A DNA stretch of 64,000 nucleotides. Source: Isoetes taiwanensis (Eukaryota > Streptophyta > Lycopodiopsida > Isoetales > Isoetaceae). The DNA lies in the NCBI GenBank assembly GCA_021234155.1, contig JAJEKV010000014.1, forward strand, positions 14,248,494 to 14,312,493. Reading direction: 5' to 3'. Every line of letters starts with the position of its first letter. Position 1 is the first letter of the stretch. Shown here one piece after another: positions 20,358 to 32,819 of the stretch. Made by a program: the position numbers and the translations under genes. Below the pieces are notes generated by a model. The model did not search any database. It was given only the letters and a program-made list of their open reading frames with translations, and was not told the origin of the DNA.

Positions 20358-22019
20358 GCTTCTCTCTAGCTGATGCTGACTTGGATGGGAAGAACATACT
20401 TGTTGCTGAGCTTGAGGGCAACTTACTACAATATGCTAGACATAAATCCTCTGGTAGAACTTTTTCGTTCTTCTTTTGTCCTTGTGGAGATTCACATTAC
20501 ACGTTGATGTCTCAAGCGAAGTTTTTGGCTCAATTTCACTTGCTGAGACTGTTATCAAGCTCTTTTGTTGACCTGCATCTTTTACTTCTAGAAAAAAAGC
20601 TGAAGGAAAACTCAAAGTTAATGGTGGTGCTAATATGTAAATGCGTGGTAATATACTGATGGAAAGACTGCTCTGGTAACTGCATGTATAGCCCTTGAAA
20701 TGCATCAGGTCAATCAGGCACCTTCGATTGGAATGCTTGCAGGTGAAAGAGGATCAACCCGTATGTTCACTCATGGAGAAGTTTAGATTTCGAAATTGCA
20801 ATTCAAATCTGATCAATATTAGGGAAGCTATTGATTAATATAGCAATGTGAAACAAAAATGATGGAGCAAATGCGTATAGCTCTGCATGCAGTTGTAAAT
20901 GCGCAAATCATTACAAGCTCGTTGGAATACCATAGCCAACAGTTATAGCTTGTTAAGCGAAGGCAAGATAGCAACCATGTCAGAAGCCAAAACAATAATC
21001 TGTTACCAACATTCCGTTTGGATATGTACTATAGCTATAGCATCACAACAGTATTAAAATGCAACTAGCAGCATGACCCATCTGCTTTTTCCTGCAACTG
21101 CCATGCCTTAAATTTGCAGATATGCTCCAAATTTATTTATCTATTCATAGAGCTCGTCCAGATGTGCTACTGCCACTGCCAATAGAAATTCCTCATCCTG
21201 ATATCACCGTTGGATCCATTAAATTTCCTTGCAAAATCCATAAATCAAAGAAGATCATTGTGCAATTGCTGTACAACTACCAGAAAAGAAAATGTCAAGG
21301 CTAGAGGTTATACCTTTCAAATTTTATCCAAGATAGGCCTGTTCTGTTGGTTACACATCTGAGACTGGGATCATAGGCATGTACATAGAAATGAAAGCGA
21401 TTCCAACAATGGTTCTTTGTCAGATTTCCTTGAAGAAGAGCACATTTTGATCAGAATTCTTGAAAGATAAGCCACAACAAAAGAACATACTATAAAGAAA
21501 GCTCCGCTTCGAATGCCTGAACAATGCATAGGTCAAAAAATCAATTGATTATCAAACCTTGAGGAAGAGGGGCGTTATTTATTCAATACTCAAAAATTCT
21601 GTGTACACAAATTCATGAACTTGTGTTGTATAGGATTGGATGCTTTTGCAGCTAATGCCTGTCTTTGGAACAAATTCCAGAATAAGCCTTCACAAGCAAC
21701 ACTTTTCCAATTCCACACATATAAGCCTGCATTATAAAAGTCATGAAATAAAAGCCTTTAAGCATTATAATCGACATTTAGCTAATACAGAATGTGTCTT
21801 AGTGGTAACAACAACAACATGATTAAAGCAGTAATAAAATGCTATGGAGCTGATATTTATATTCCATTTCCTTCAATAGCATTGTAGGAGCAAGCACCAA
21901 GCACATTTGCCGAATGAATGGTTCGAAAAACTTCTTTTTACTTGTCTTTTGTGCAAAGGATGTGATCATGATTGTGATAGAGCATAATAGATGTAGGAGG
22001 CATAGGTCCATTGATTATA
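20358..22019. other. unassigned sequence
   Basis: An open frame continues from the A tract (20300-20659 plus) and another lies antisense (20436-20705). Neither shows a domain, and part of the former is translated poly(A). No other feature is supported. Confidence 0.4.
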
Positions 22020-22400
22020 GGAGAGATTATGCAATCACGAGCCTATCTGTTCTATAAATTATTCAAACTAGCATACAGAAACTGCAATGTGGGCTAGATC
22101 CAGTGCAACAAACTTTCTCAAAGTACATAACCAGAATACAATTGACCATAACATCTATAATATTTACATCTATCATATTTCACATCTAAAATACAATGGC
22201 CAAAAATAAATGGCATATATAATGAAGGAACGCATGTCAACAGTGGCTCAGGTTGATTCGGTTGAGCTAGCATTGATTGCATTTAAAGATGGAAAAATAC
22301 TTAGGAGAAATTATGCAATCAAGAGCTTATGTGTTCTATAAATTATTCAAAACAACATACTGAAACTATAATGTGGGCTAAGCTATAGTAATTTTTTACA
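22020..22400. repeat. direct repeat, about 85 bp, 284-bp offset
   Basis: GGAGAGATTATGCAATCACG (about 22020) and GGAGAAATTATGCAATCAAG (about 22304) are each followed by AGCYTATSTGTTCTATAAAT and an ACTRYAATGTGGGCTA phrase. They are diverged copies of one unit with unrelated sequence between. Confidence 0.8.
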
Positions 22401-25019
22401 TCTATCACTGCTCTGAACCACGGTAATTTTTCCATTACACGCTGCTTGCCGAGTTTGCCTGCAACCATATGTCTTCTCCTCTTCAAGAAGATAAATAGCA
22501 AACATGCCTATAATTCAGAAAATGCATGTAACAATCATGCGCCATGTTTGAATAGGATGCCATGCTTTCGTGCAATGCACTACTCAGCAGACAACAAGTG
22601 ATACAATCTATACAAGTTGATATGACCAGATATACTACAACACCAAGATATATTTAAGATTATGCACATCACATTTTCAGTTCATATTCATTTGCATAAG
22701 CTTCAAACAGACTTATACTTCAATCCCTTATATGTTAGAAAGGACCTTCTTAATATATGCAGCATAACACACTTGCATGCCTATCTAGGATGTCGCCTTT
22801 TTCATACATCCTTAAGAAAATTTTCCTTTTTCAATCACTCTCTATATTACATGCACAATGGACAAGCCCATGCATGACAAAGCCTTTTGCATCACGCATG
22901 ACTACCTAAGATCATGTAATAAACCTATGTTCAGAGCCATGTCCAGAGCACCTTTCAAAGAAAATCTATATTCCTTGACATATATGACAACTTGCTTTTC
23001 ACAATATTATGCAATTTAAATAGCAAGTAGATGTATAGCCTATCCTGCTTTAGAGACATGTCCTATTAATTTGTTTCAATCAGTAGGCTTTTCTGACCGT
23101 GCTTGTTATCTCATAATTTAGACTAGATACAACCTGTGATTTTCCTTGTAAATGAAGTTATAAAGAACCTTCTCAAAATGTTGCCATATCTTGAAATCTA
23201 CAACTTGTCGTCAACTTTGTAACTCCATTCCATATCCTAGCAAACCCCTCGAACTAGAAGCAAAAAAATGACAAGGTTAGGATAGATCCCGTACCCGCAG
23301 CCAATCATTATGACATTAGCAACAAGTTGGTAATAAGGACCAAAAGGTACAATGGAGCCTCTCGATTTATAGCCGATCAACCCTTGTAACCTTTTGCCAG
23401 TTAGTGAATCTGCTGTGCATATGAATTGGAAATCAATCAATAGAGAATAAAATAGGAAGAAAGAAGCAAACCTCAGGTTACTTATTCATCACCTGTATAT
23501 GTGAAGGAAAAACTTGTTGTTCAACCAAATATTGCACTTCTTGCTATCTAAAATATGAATATATATTCAGTGTCAATATTACGTAAATGCGTTCGGGATC
23601 CGACACATGGTCCTCATCTAGTTGAATATCGGGAGCTTGATGCATCCATGGCTTGATTCCATATAGTTGCTACCCGGCTTGTACACACTTGAAAATATTC
23701 CTATTGCTAGAAGCTTAATGTTCATTTTGCGAGCCGGTTTTGCAAAACCAAAAGCGATGCATGTAGTGCTTATGTAAGCAAGAATGCTTGCAAAAAAATG
23801 AGAAGAGGACATATTAAGAACTCACCTTCTAATATATAGGGACCTCAATGTCTTTTTTGGAGAGGATCACAACCAAACGCTTTTGTAGATTTATAGCAAT
23901 GAATAAAGGATAACCGAACATGGTGAGGAAATTTGAGAATCCTAAATATTAGGGTTTCGTTTAGATATATATGTGAGATATTTGTCAAGATGATGGCATG
24001 TATTGCTTCGCAACAAAAAAGGTCCTGCTCCATTTCTTTTCATATCATAAAAGATCATTTGTTGTTGATTTATCAAAGATTCCAAGGCCAAAATCCATGT
24101 TATCATGCACCGCCCCTATTTATGTTTGAATCGTGAATAAGATAATTGTTAATCTTCTATTAATCATCAAGCCATCTATCCGGAGACAAATCTTCAATTT
24201 GGCAATTGCTATATTATAAGTCGGAACAAGCCCGGACAAAGAATGTAACCGCATTTTCATTTCTTTAGCTTGAAGACAAGAAAGAACAACTTTTGTCGCC
24301 TAGCCATAGGCGCCTCATTTTTGTTGCACCGTCGTTTTGAACTTTATATATAGTTTGATTGGTTGATGCATGCGGCAAATATTCTACCAACGTCTTCTTT
24401 ACTTTCAACTGTTTTCCTTGACACATCTTGAGCACAAACGGAACTATCCATCTAATGCAACTTACTAAATACTTTATGTGCATCCTCTGAATCTGCATAT
24501 TGCCACACATTTTGAGGAGTCCATTTTCATTAATGATACCTGATTCGATCCCTTGCCACAAATGTAGCCAATGATGAGTTTAGCATCCGCTCACAAAGAA
24601 CATGTTTTATGCAAGCAAAATGCCTAGTAGCATAAGCAAATCCTAGTACTTTCGTGTGATACAAAATTTATATAAAGTTTTGTAAAATAAATTCTTCATC
24701 TGACATCTAGTTTTCTGTCAGACCTTACTTTCAGGCGCAAGGAGAAAAGCACCGGAGCGAAAAACCTATTTTGCAGCCAGAGATGAGAATGCATGTAAGC
24801 TGTGTTTTCTTATACCTTCAGTTTTGCTTGTTTTAGCTAACACTTATTCCAATAATTTGCCCATGAATCAGCTTTCCCTACCCCGTGTGGCTCTATGTTA
24901 CCCACGAGGGCTTTTTAAAGTGCCCAAATATGTCATCTCCTTTTCCATCTATTCAAAAAGTTCAAGTGCATAAAGAGCATCTTTGTGTTGAATAAGTCCC
25001 GTAATCATAGAACCCAATC
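22401..25019. other. unassigned AT-rich sequence
   Basis: Short open frames such as 24265-24561 (minus) and 23933-24136 (plus) carry no recognisable motifs. No transposon end or array is seen. Confidence 0.4.
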
Positions 25020-26040
25020 TTCATCATAAGAGACACATTATTATGGGACTCGATGGAAGTATTAAAATGTTTTGAACAGATGCAAATGGAGGATGTGTCT
25101 TCAAACGTTGTGAGTTTTATTTGCATCTTGAAAGCCTGTCACAATCTAGCAGGCATTCAGAAGGCTAAGGCTGAAGAAGTATATAGGGAAATTGCTCAGA
25201 AGGGACTTGAAAAGATCTTGCACTTGGTAATGCACTCATTGAAATGTATGCAGAGCTTGGCTACCTTATAGAGGCGAGACAAATCTTTGGAAAATTGCAA
25301 GTATAAGATGTTGTTGCTTGGACCTCTTTAATTGCAGGATATACTGAATAGCAAGCACTTATATTTTTTTGAGCAGTGCGCATGAATGGCATCCCTTCAA
25401 ATGCTGTCATATTTGTTTGTTGCTTGAAAGCTTATTGTGCCATGGAAGCTATACATAGGGGACGAGAAATACATGCAGAGATACAAATAAAGGGATTTGA
25501 AGGAGACCTTTTATTGCCACCTTGATTCATATATGTGCACAAAATGGCTAACTTGGAGAGGCATGTGAAGTTTCCAGTTCAAGATAAAGTGTCGTGTAAT
25601 GCATTTATTGCAACGTATGCAGAAACTGGGCTTGCTTATGAAGTATCTAAACGGTATGAATTTATGCAATCACATGGCATTCCTACAGATGTCACCACCT
25701 TTGTCTCAATTTTCAAATCTTTTGGCCCCAGAGGAGCACTTTCGATAAGTGTCGAGATACAATGTCGAGATTGTATGAAAGGGATTACAAACAAATTATT
25801 TTATTGGGAATTGCTCACCGAACATGTACATTAAAAAGTGAATCACTTGGAGGGGCACATGAAGTATTTGATTGGACACCAAGTCATGACTTAATGGCAT
25901 GGAAAACACTTGTTGCGGGACTTGCCGAAAATCAACATTGTTTGAGGCATTGAAATGCTTTGAGCGAGATGAAATTGGAGGGTGTCTCACCCAATGATTT
26001 TTCTCTTGTTTAAGTGTAAAAGCTTGTATTAACATTGAAA
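25020..26040 (+). pseudogene. PLS-class PPR gene, broken
   Basis: PLS-class PPR proteins act in organellar RNA editing and processing. Repeat-like pieces appear in order: MEVLKCFEQMQMEDVSSNVV and FICILKACHNLAGIQKA; in a shifted frame GNALIEMYAELGYLIEARQI, then a TAA, then DVVAWTSLIAGYTE and a TAG; then GREIHAEIQIKGFEGDL; DKVSCNAFIATYAETGLAYE with VSKRYEFMQSHGIPTDVTTF; and finally HDLMAWKTLVAGLAE. At least three frameshifts and several stops are present, so no functional protein is made. The spacing of W-x-x-L-I-A-G-Y units about every 100 residues is normal for PLS triplets. No E or DYW domain is seen downstream. The wording resembles PPR families I associate with seedless plants (inference from memory). 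Confidence 0.85.
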
Positions 26041-26116
26041 TTTTGCCGAAAAAGGTCGATTAAAATAATTGCATAGTTGGGATTTTATAATGACTTGTAA
26101 AGGGTGCCCGGCGTTA

Positions 26117-26180
26117 CCAGGCATAAGTACAAATATAACTTAATGCGAGGCAGGGCATAAGTACAAATATAACTCATGCA
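26117..26180. repeat. 36-bp direct duplication
   Basis: GGCATAAGTACAAATATAACT occurs twice (about 26119 and 26155), each followed by an ATGCRAGGCA phrase. It is a short local duplication next to the PPR pseudogene. Confidence 0.75.
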
Positions 26181-29100
26181 AGGCATTTGGCTGGACTAAA
26201 TAGCTAATGCTAGACATCATTAACAAATTAACTATAATGTATGATGTTGTATTGATGTTATTTTGCTACATATTCTAAATGAGGTGCACCCTGGACTACC
26301 ACAGTCGTCGGATCCGTCGATTCTACGGCTTAGGCCGTATGTTTGAGCCTCTGGGCACCTCTCGTTTTGCTTATGGTCATTTATGATTAGGGGCGCCTAT
26401 GATTTTGAAATGTCAAATAATGAGTTTGCCTAAAGTTTTGATGGAATATCGAGCGCGCCTATATAACTTCGCCTAAAGTTTTGGAATATGAAATACAGGG
26501 GCTCGAACCTTAACCAAAATAACTCAATGTCCTAGCAAAATTAAAACACCAAAACAATCCAGATAGAACATTGCAATAACTAGCAGAAACACTTTTTCTA
26601 TAAAGTATATGAGACAATAGAACTTGAATAATGTCAATATTATAGAACCATTAACAATTCCAATATCAGAGCTATGTATGCTTTGTAGCAATGAGACTAC
26701 CAATATTATTGTAGCTCAAATGTCAACCATAATAGATCAACTAGGTTCGCATTTCCTCCTCAATGTTATAATCAAAACCACTGTGTCAATTATGCTCTAT
26801 CCGCTATATAATTCTTCTTGACGGGTTACAGTGCACAATTTAGCAGATTCGGTTCGACTTCATATCAATATTCTTTTGTTTAAAATCATTTGCCTCCAAA
26901 ATATGTTGCAACTCATTCTTTTAAACAAATAGTAATATTGACTCTTCTTGTATACTAGGGTCATATATTTACACTATGGTCGGATCGCTATGCCCCTCAA
27001 TTTCCACAGTGCTTTCAATGTCCAAGTCCCCGAGTGCTTTCAATGTATATGCTCTCATGAGCCAATCTATACACATTATGCAATAATTACGACAAACTCC
27101 AACACGTCATGATTCTAAAGCATTACAGGTTGCAACACTCTTCAAATCACGATCTATACAAAGCAATACATATAGCAAAAGAATTTGAACCTATATACCA
27201 TTCCACGAAGAAATATAAACCTAGTGCATGATTTGAACCCAAGTAAAAGCATATTGATAATTCTAATGTAGCTAATCAAAATGAAGGAAAAAAAAAAAGA
27301 AAAAGAAAGAATGACCTTTGCATATATATTCCCATATTTTCTTTGTCATCTTCTTTAGCCCATCAAGTTATTTACACTCCCACGAAGCTTAAAGGTGTGA
27401 TGCCCTTTGAAAATGGATGCCACATTATATCTTTGCAAAGAACATATCTTGAATCATGAGCGAGGAGCAATCGAAATATATCTCACAAAAAGATAAGGTG
27501 CTATCAATTTTCCAATCTTTGGAACAAACAAATAAAAAGTTTGAAGGATAGAATAGGAAGAAACAACAAATCCTCATGAAGAGATGGAACATAACATGAA
27601 TGTCATAAAGAAGCATTCCATTATCCCAACAATCGTGGCACATACCCATTTTGCTAGGTGCGGTGGATAAGCTTGTACATCTTTGAGGCGAAAAGGAGAA
27701 AATTAGACAAAAAAATCTTCAATTTTTAGGCGGTCCCATTAAAGAAAGCATCAAATAAGAAGCTAAACAAACTAATATTTCGGCCACGCTATAAGTGTCT
27801 CATGCTTTATCAAAATGTGTGCCTTTGTATCCCGGTGAAAACCTAAAACCTAAAATTCACCAATAACTCTTTCCCCGATTTTTAAAATATCGAAAAAAAA
27901 TTGGTAGCCAAAACTTTTGAGAAAAGTTTACTTTAATGCGATTAACACCTTGTGATACTAGATCAAAAGAAGATTTCTGTCATTCGGTCACAACTGTGAA
28001 AATTAAAGAAATGCTATCCATTCCATGCTTTGCTCGCTTTTTAAGTTTATAAAGAACTAATTTACATACAATAGTTCTGAGGATATGCTTAGAAAGGAGA
28101 AATAACAAAAGTATAACAAAAAATTACAACAGAAAAAGTCGCTATCTTTGGCAATAAGTAAAGACTTTCTAGTTTACCACAAACAATAAGATCAATATAA
28201 TCAAAGGAAAGGATATAAATAGCCATCAACGGCGGTAGAGTAATGGCTGTCAAGTAACTTCATGCTCAAGACCACGACATAAGAAATGGTATACACTTAG
28301 GCATTAGTGAATCACCTATGGATTAAAGCTAGAATAACGACTACTACAAGGAAACCAAATCAAGCACTAGAAACTAAATCAAAGACTAGATTACGTACAA
28401 TAGTAGCAAGCAATCATTAACCGGACAATATTACGTACAATGACTACTAATGACACGTTTGGCAAGATGCACCTTAAGGGAGAAATGCAAAGGTAAGCCA
28501 TGTCTAGACCTGCTCAAATATGCTATCTAGTGTCCAAAGAACAAGCGCAATCAATCTCATGCAATATTTTAGAATGCGTACAATACTAGCGGATCTATAC
28601 AACTAGGTCAAATAATATCATAAAATTATCATAAAACTCAATAGGCCACCACGGATCCTAGTAGTAAATATAACATAATAAATGGACATTTAAAGAAAGC
28701 GGATCATAGAGAATTTTAACATACATGACCAAATTATGTTATAATAAATAGATGGCAAAGCCTCGTGAGCCAAAAATACCAGAAAAAGAACATGATTATG
28801 ATGAATGTGTCCACTTGAAATATTGCTCAATCATTCAAAGTTGCAAAAATGCCTTATTCCTTGCTATCTTTGTTCTCGAACAAAAAATCGGAGGGATAAT
28901 AATTTGAGAATATACTCTAATTACCCGGTTGGAAAGGATTAATGTCTAGTCGGGGAGATGATTACACGCTAGTGGACCTCATTATATGCTAAGGGCGATG
29001 CTCATGGATTTGCGGCTTGGAAGAGAATGGGCCGATTACTCAAAAATGCCCGGCAAGAGATGATGGGATAACTAAACTTCTTTGAATGCATGCATCCGGT

Positions 29101-30655
29101 GTCTAAAAGGCCTTGACCATAGCGTAGCATTGCCCGGATCTTTTACGCGATAACTTCCTTACGGGTTAGCGGTTTGGAGACAACTAAGACTTTGACGATT
29201 TTGTTCTAAAACCATCTTATGTTGTTAGAAAGGAGGTCATAATACATTATTGTCTTCAAACATGAAGCTGCCATTAACCTTCAATAAAGCGGAGATTCAC
29301 TTAAGAAGTAACCCCTAGACCGGTCTTCAACACCATAAGAATGGAATAGCCACCCGCCCAGCACCATTCTAGCCGATCTTTTCGTGATAATGGACCGCGT
29401 GTCGGCATCACGTAATCAAAGGTCACGGTCATTCGTTTGGTAATTTTAGGTTGGTGGGGTTGTATGCCATGAAAATTCTCGGCCCGGCATCCTCGGCGGC
29501 CTTTTCGGCGGCTCCATTTGCTCATGCACCTCCCTCAATCGGCGCAGCAATTTTCTGGGCATAAAAGTCCCACCAGCGGGGTTCAAAATTGGGAGGGTTC
29601 GACCACGAAAAAATCGGCCATTCTAAAAAATTTTTGATAACCAAAAACATTAGGCATTTTTTCAAGCCATTTTCGTAGAAGTTTCTAAGGATTTCGGGAA
29701 ACTACTCTATAATTTCGTGTATTTCCGGTAGCCTTAAATGTAAGGAGGCATTTTTAATGGTTCACGGCACAAGTTCTAATTTAGGACCACCCACCAACCT
29801 AAAATTACCTAATACATAAATTTCCGTTGGGGAGAAAATCATAATTCTGAAAAGCGACCATTTTTCCGCTTTTTTCGAGTAAAAAAGCGGCCTTTTTCTA
29901 TGCTTGCCCGGCCGCGAAAGCCGAAAAGGAAAATGGCATGGGATAAACGGACCGATTTTTTCCGTTTTCTAGAGAAAATGACAAAAAACTATCGTTTTCG
30001 ATTATCGAAAAGTTCTGAACCCATGTTCTTTCGTAGACGGATCTAGCTAATCCCTCAAAAAAAAAAAACTCGAAGCGTGATTGTGGGCGCTTTCAAACAA
30101 TGGTTATCTCGATTTAACAATCCAAATATAGCTTAAAGGGGTATGTTTCCATCTCTGTTTCCATAGGCAGCGGGATGGGATGCCTTTATTTTTGCTTTCA
30201 GAATGGCAAAACTTTGTATTTCGACATATTTCTTGGCATTGGCTTAACTTGGCATGCCTTTTCTAAAACAATAAATCTATGAATAACGAATAATATGTGG
30301 CAAACTTCCAAATCAAGTATTAGGAAGCTTTACACTGGTTTCTTCTCTACTCTAACTATCCGGTTTGCATTAGGTAATAACTAAAGCAATTCTATCTCGA
30401 TACATCAAGGGTATTAATCCGTCCAAAATAACCCAATCGGGTTGAAGAGGATGAGAGTTTTTGGGTGGCACTGTTCACAAAAATCCGGACATAAAGCCTT
30501 TTATTTTGTGGCTATGGCGGACTTAGCAAGAAATCTGTCGGAAGCAAAATCTTTCCCTTGACAGCGCCCGGTAGAGCTTGTCACGCCACAAAAACCATCC
30601 TTGCTCTTAAAACCATCACGTCAGTCCACAAAGATCCGAAAGCATCTTCTCATCA
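26181..30655. other. long stretch without a supported gene
   Basis: Only short unsupported frames are seen, for example 27425-27649 and 29301-29525 (both minus). A compact stem at about 26283-26365 (GAGGTGC..GCACCTC) was examined as a tRNA and rejected. The part from 29560 to 30070 differs in texture, rich in TTTTTCCG and GAAAA words, holds a perfect hairpin listed separately, and ends in a 12-nt A run near 30057. Confidence 0.4.
29866..29890. repeat. perfect 10-bp hairpin ending in a T-rich arm
   Basis: CCGCTTTTTT and AAAAAAGCGG pair perfectly around a 5-nt loop (CGAGT). The stem is symmetric, so it could act on either strand. No transcript is predicted here. Confidence 0.75.
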
Positions 30656-30659
30656 TCAT

Positions 30660-30971
30660 CTCAACTAAAAGGATATGAACCTTAACTTTTTCCCTATCCT
30701 ACAAAAGCTCTCTATAAGAGCATTGTAAGTTATGACATCCGAAGGCATCCTTTTTTTAATCATATTGTCTAAAACGAGCGGTTGCCTCATCTACTATGTT
30801 TGCCTTGCAGAGACCATTAATGAGAGATGTGTAAGTGATAACATCAGGCAAACATCCTCCTATGATTATATCCTCTAAAAGAAGGAAAGCTTCTTCCACC
30901 TTGTTTGCCTTAGAAAGGCCGTCTATAAGAGTGATATATCTGATAAAATTTGGCTGACAATCGACTATCAT
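30660..30971 (-). pseudogene. P-class PPR fragment
   Basis: Minus-strand repeats read FIRYITLIDGLSKANKVEEA, then CLPDVITYTSLINGLCKANI with VDEATARF. After a one-base shift a third begins: MPSDVITYNALIESFCRIGK. The 35-residue period and the V-I-T-Y-x-x-L-I-x-G-L-C core are classical P-class. The frame ends soon after. The 5' side stops about 30 bp before the left end of the TIR element at 31000. The element could have inserted near the gene, but no PPR sequence is seen on its far side. An intact P-class protein would have many more repeats. Confidence 0.85.
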
Positions 30972-30999
30972 ATGTAAACGTTTTCTATTATGTTAGTTA

Positions 31000-32282
31000 G
31001 GCCCTTTTTCCACAGCAGTCTTATTTTATGGCTGTCACATTTTTATAAGACACCCTTTTAGGCTCCATGTCAGCTCCACGTCATACATAGAACACGTCCT
31101 AAAAAAATTGTTTTTCCATTACTCAAATATAAGACATGTCTAATTAAGATAAGACGTGTCTTATAATCTGGGTTTTCCACAATCGTGCTGCAATGACCAT
31201 TTTCCACATTTTTCCAAATCTTGGAACAAAGAGCTGCTGCAACAATCTATCTGGAGCTACCAGGAGATCACTTTTTGTCCAAAATATTGCTTATGAACCA
31301 TGAAATTTTAAAGCATGTAATGAATCTATAATAATAGAAATGCTACAATTTGCTTACAGAAGATTTTCTGATTGCATGAAATTCAAACTCTTCCTTCTCT
31401 AATACAGAAGCAATGTACCAGAAGCAATCTACCGGAAGCAAAGACCTGCTGCAGCAATCTACCAGAAATTGAAGCTTCAATGATTACAGAAACAGGGCTT
31501 TAAATCCCAGAGCAAGTATCGAAGCCTGTAGACCGACCTGTTCCATGCAATCTGACCTGTTTGATGCAGCTACGGGGCGAAGCCTGTAAACCGACCTGTT
31601 CCATGCAATCCCAGAGCAATCCCAGAGCAAGAATCGAATCTTCAATATTCACCGGAACAGGGCTTTAAAGCCCAGAGCAAGAATCTAAGTATGTAAATCG
31701 ATCTGTTTGATGCAGCTGCGGCAATTCTTTGTAAAGAGACAATGACATGCACTAAGAAGCACAGAAACACTGAGGGAAAAAGAAACAATGACATGCACTA
31801 AGAAACACAGAAACACTGAGGGAAAAACAGGCTGCTTCAAAAAACCGACTTTGCCACAACGTTTGCTCCCAACTATGCCACAGACTGCTTCAAAAATTGA
31901 ATCCGAATCTGCTAAAGAGATCCGATGCTGCTGAAAACGAATCCTCTTATGGGAACCCAAATCTGTTGAAATCCGAATCTATTGAAGAAATCTGAAGCTG
32001 CTTCAAAAAGCTTTCGACCTACCAGAAGTCCGATGATCTTCTATTGGAATGCTTCTACTTTTCCTCTATTTTGCGACAGCCTTGTATTGCGGTGAACTTC
32101 ACCTCTGATTGGTTATGGTGTGCTCTCTTATTTTGTGGCGGGGGATTTCCCCCGGAAGAGTACGGCACTCACTTAAGACACGTCTCAAAAGTTGCCGTGG
32201 AAAAACTATGGTGTCGCATTTGCTTATGTGGCCCAATAATAATCAGCTAAATTTAAGACATGTGTGCCATGGAAAAAGGGCC
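31000..32282. mobile_element. non-autonomous TIR element, PIF/Harbinger-like, 1.28 kb
   Basis: The ends are GGCCCTTTTTCCA (31000) and its exact complement TGGAAAAAGGGCC (ending 32282). TTA lies directly outside both (30997-30999 and 32283-32285), and the flanks share TTAGTTA. A TTA target duplication with GG-C-rich ends is the PIF/Harbinger pattern. Subterminal sequences are also partly inverted (AAGACATGTCT and AAGACGTGTCTTA variants). The interior has no transposase, only short unsupported frames and a 46-bp tandem duplication. An autonomous partner elsewhere would be needed to move it. Confidence 0.8.
31741..31828. repeat. 46-bp tandem duplication inside the TIR element
   Basis: AATGACATGCACTAAGAAGC at 31741 recurs at 31787 with one substitution, together with ACAGAAACACTGAGGGAAAA. 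A looser array of CCCAGAGCAAGAATC and GACCTGTTCCATGCAATC words precedes it (31500-31680). Confidence 0.92.
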
Positions 32283-32819
32283 TTAGTTAGTTCTTATTAC
32301 GACTACAAGAGTTCTTTAATATATTTGTATGTTGTTTTTGAGTAAAGTAATAGCATTTACTATTAAAATGATCTTATTCTGTATCTTTTGAGTACTTTGC
32401 CGTTTTATTGCCGTTTTCGTTTTTGACTTTCGTTTTAGTTTTCCGTAACTATGTCATAAAATGTTCACAACCCAACGCTGGTTTAGTTAGGCCATTGGAT
32501 CGCAAAATCTTCAAATAAAAAGCAAGAACGCCGTGGGTTCCTTTTTCCTTCTTAGTAACACATTGACCCAATGTTGAAACGTGAAAAACAGGCTTTCTAG
32601 AAGCTCTTGCAACAATCCAAAGACGGCACTCCATATCTGACTTGGAGGCCAGCCGGTTAGAATGGAAGAGCGAAAAACCAACTTAGAATCAAAGCGTGGT
32701 CTTGTGTGGTCTTGTGCGTTCCCATGGCCAACGAACGAAGCCTTGAGTCTGTTATGGGCGTTCATTTTCTTCATTTTACGCCGCTGCAGCATCTCATGAT
32801 GCTTCTATCTTGCTCCAGT
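32283..32819. other. upstream flank of the receptor-kinase pseudogene
   Basis: Two overlapping minus-strand frames (32449-32634 and 32511-32792) have no domain. The promoter and first codons of the kinase gene would fall here, but no clear TATA box or initiation codon for its frame could be assigned. Confidence 0.4.

Noticed and set aside
20300-20659. 119-residue plus ORF after the poly(A) tract
   Set aside because: It starts in translated poly(A) and shows no domain; probably chance.
26283-26365. Possible tRNA or structured RNA (GAGGTGC..GCACCTC stem)
   Set aside because: The outer stem pairs, but there is no A-box, no proper T-loop (GTTTGAGCC instead of GGTTCRANNCC) and no cloverleaf with an anticodon loop.
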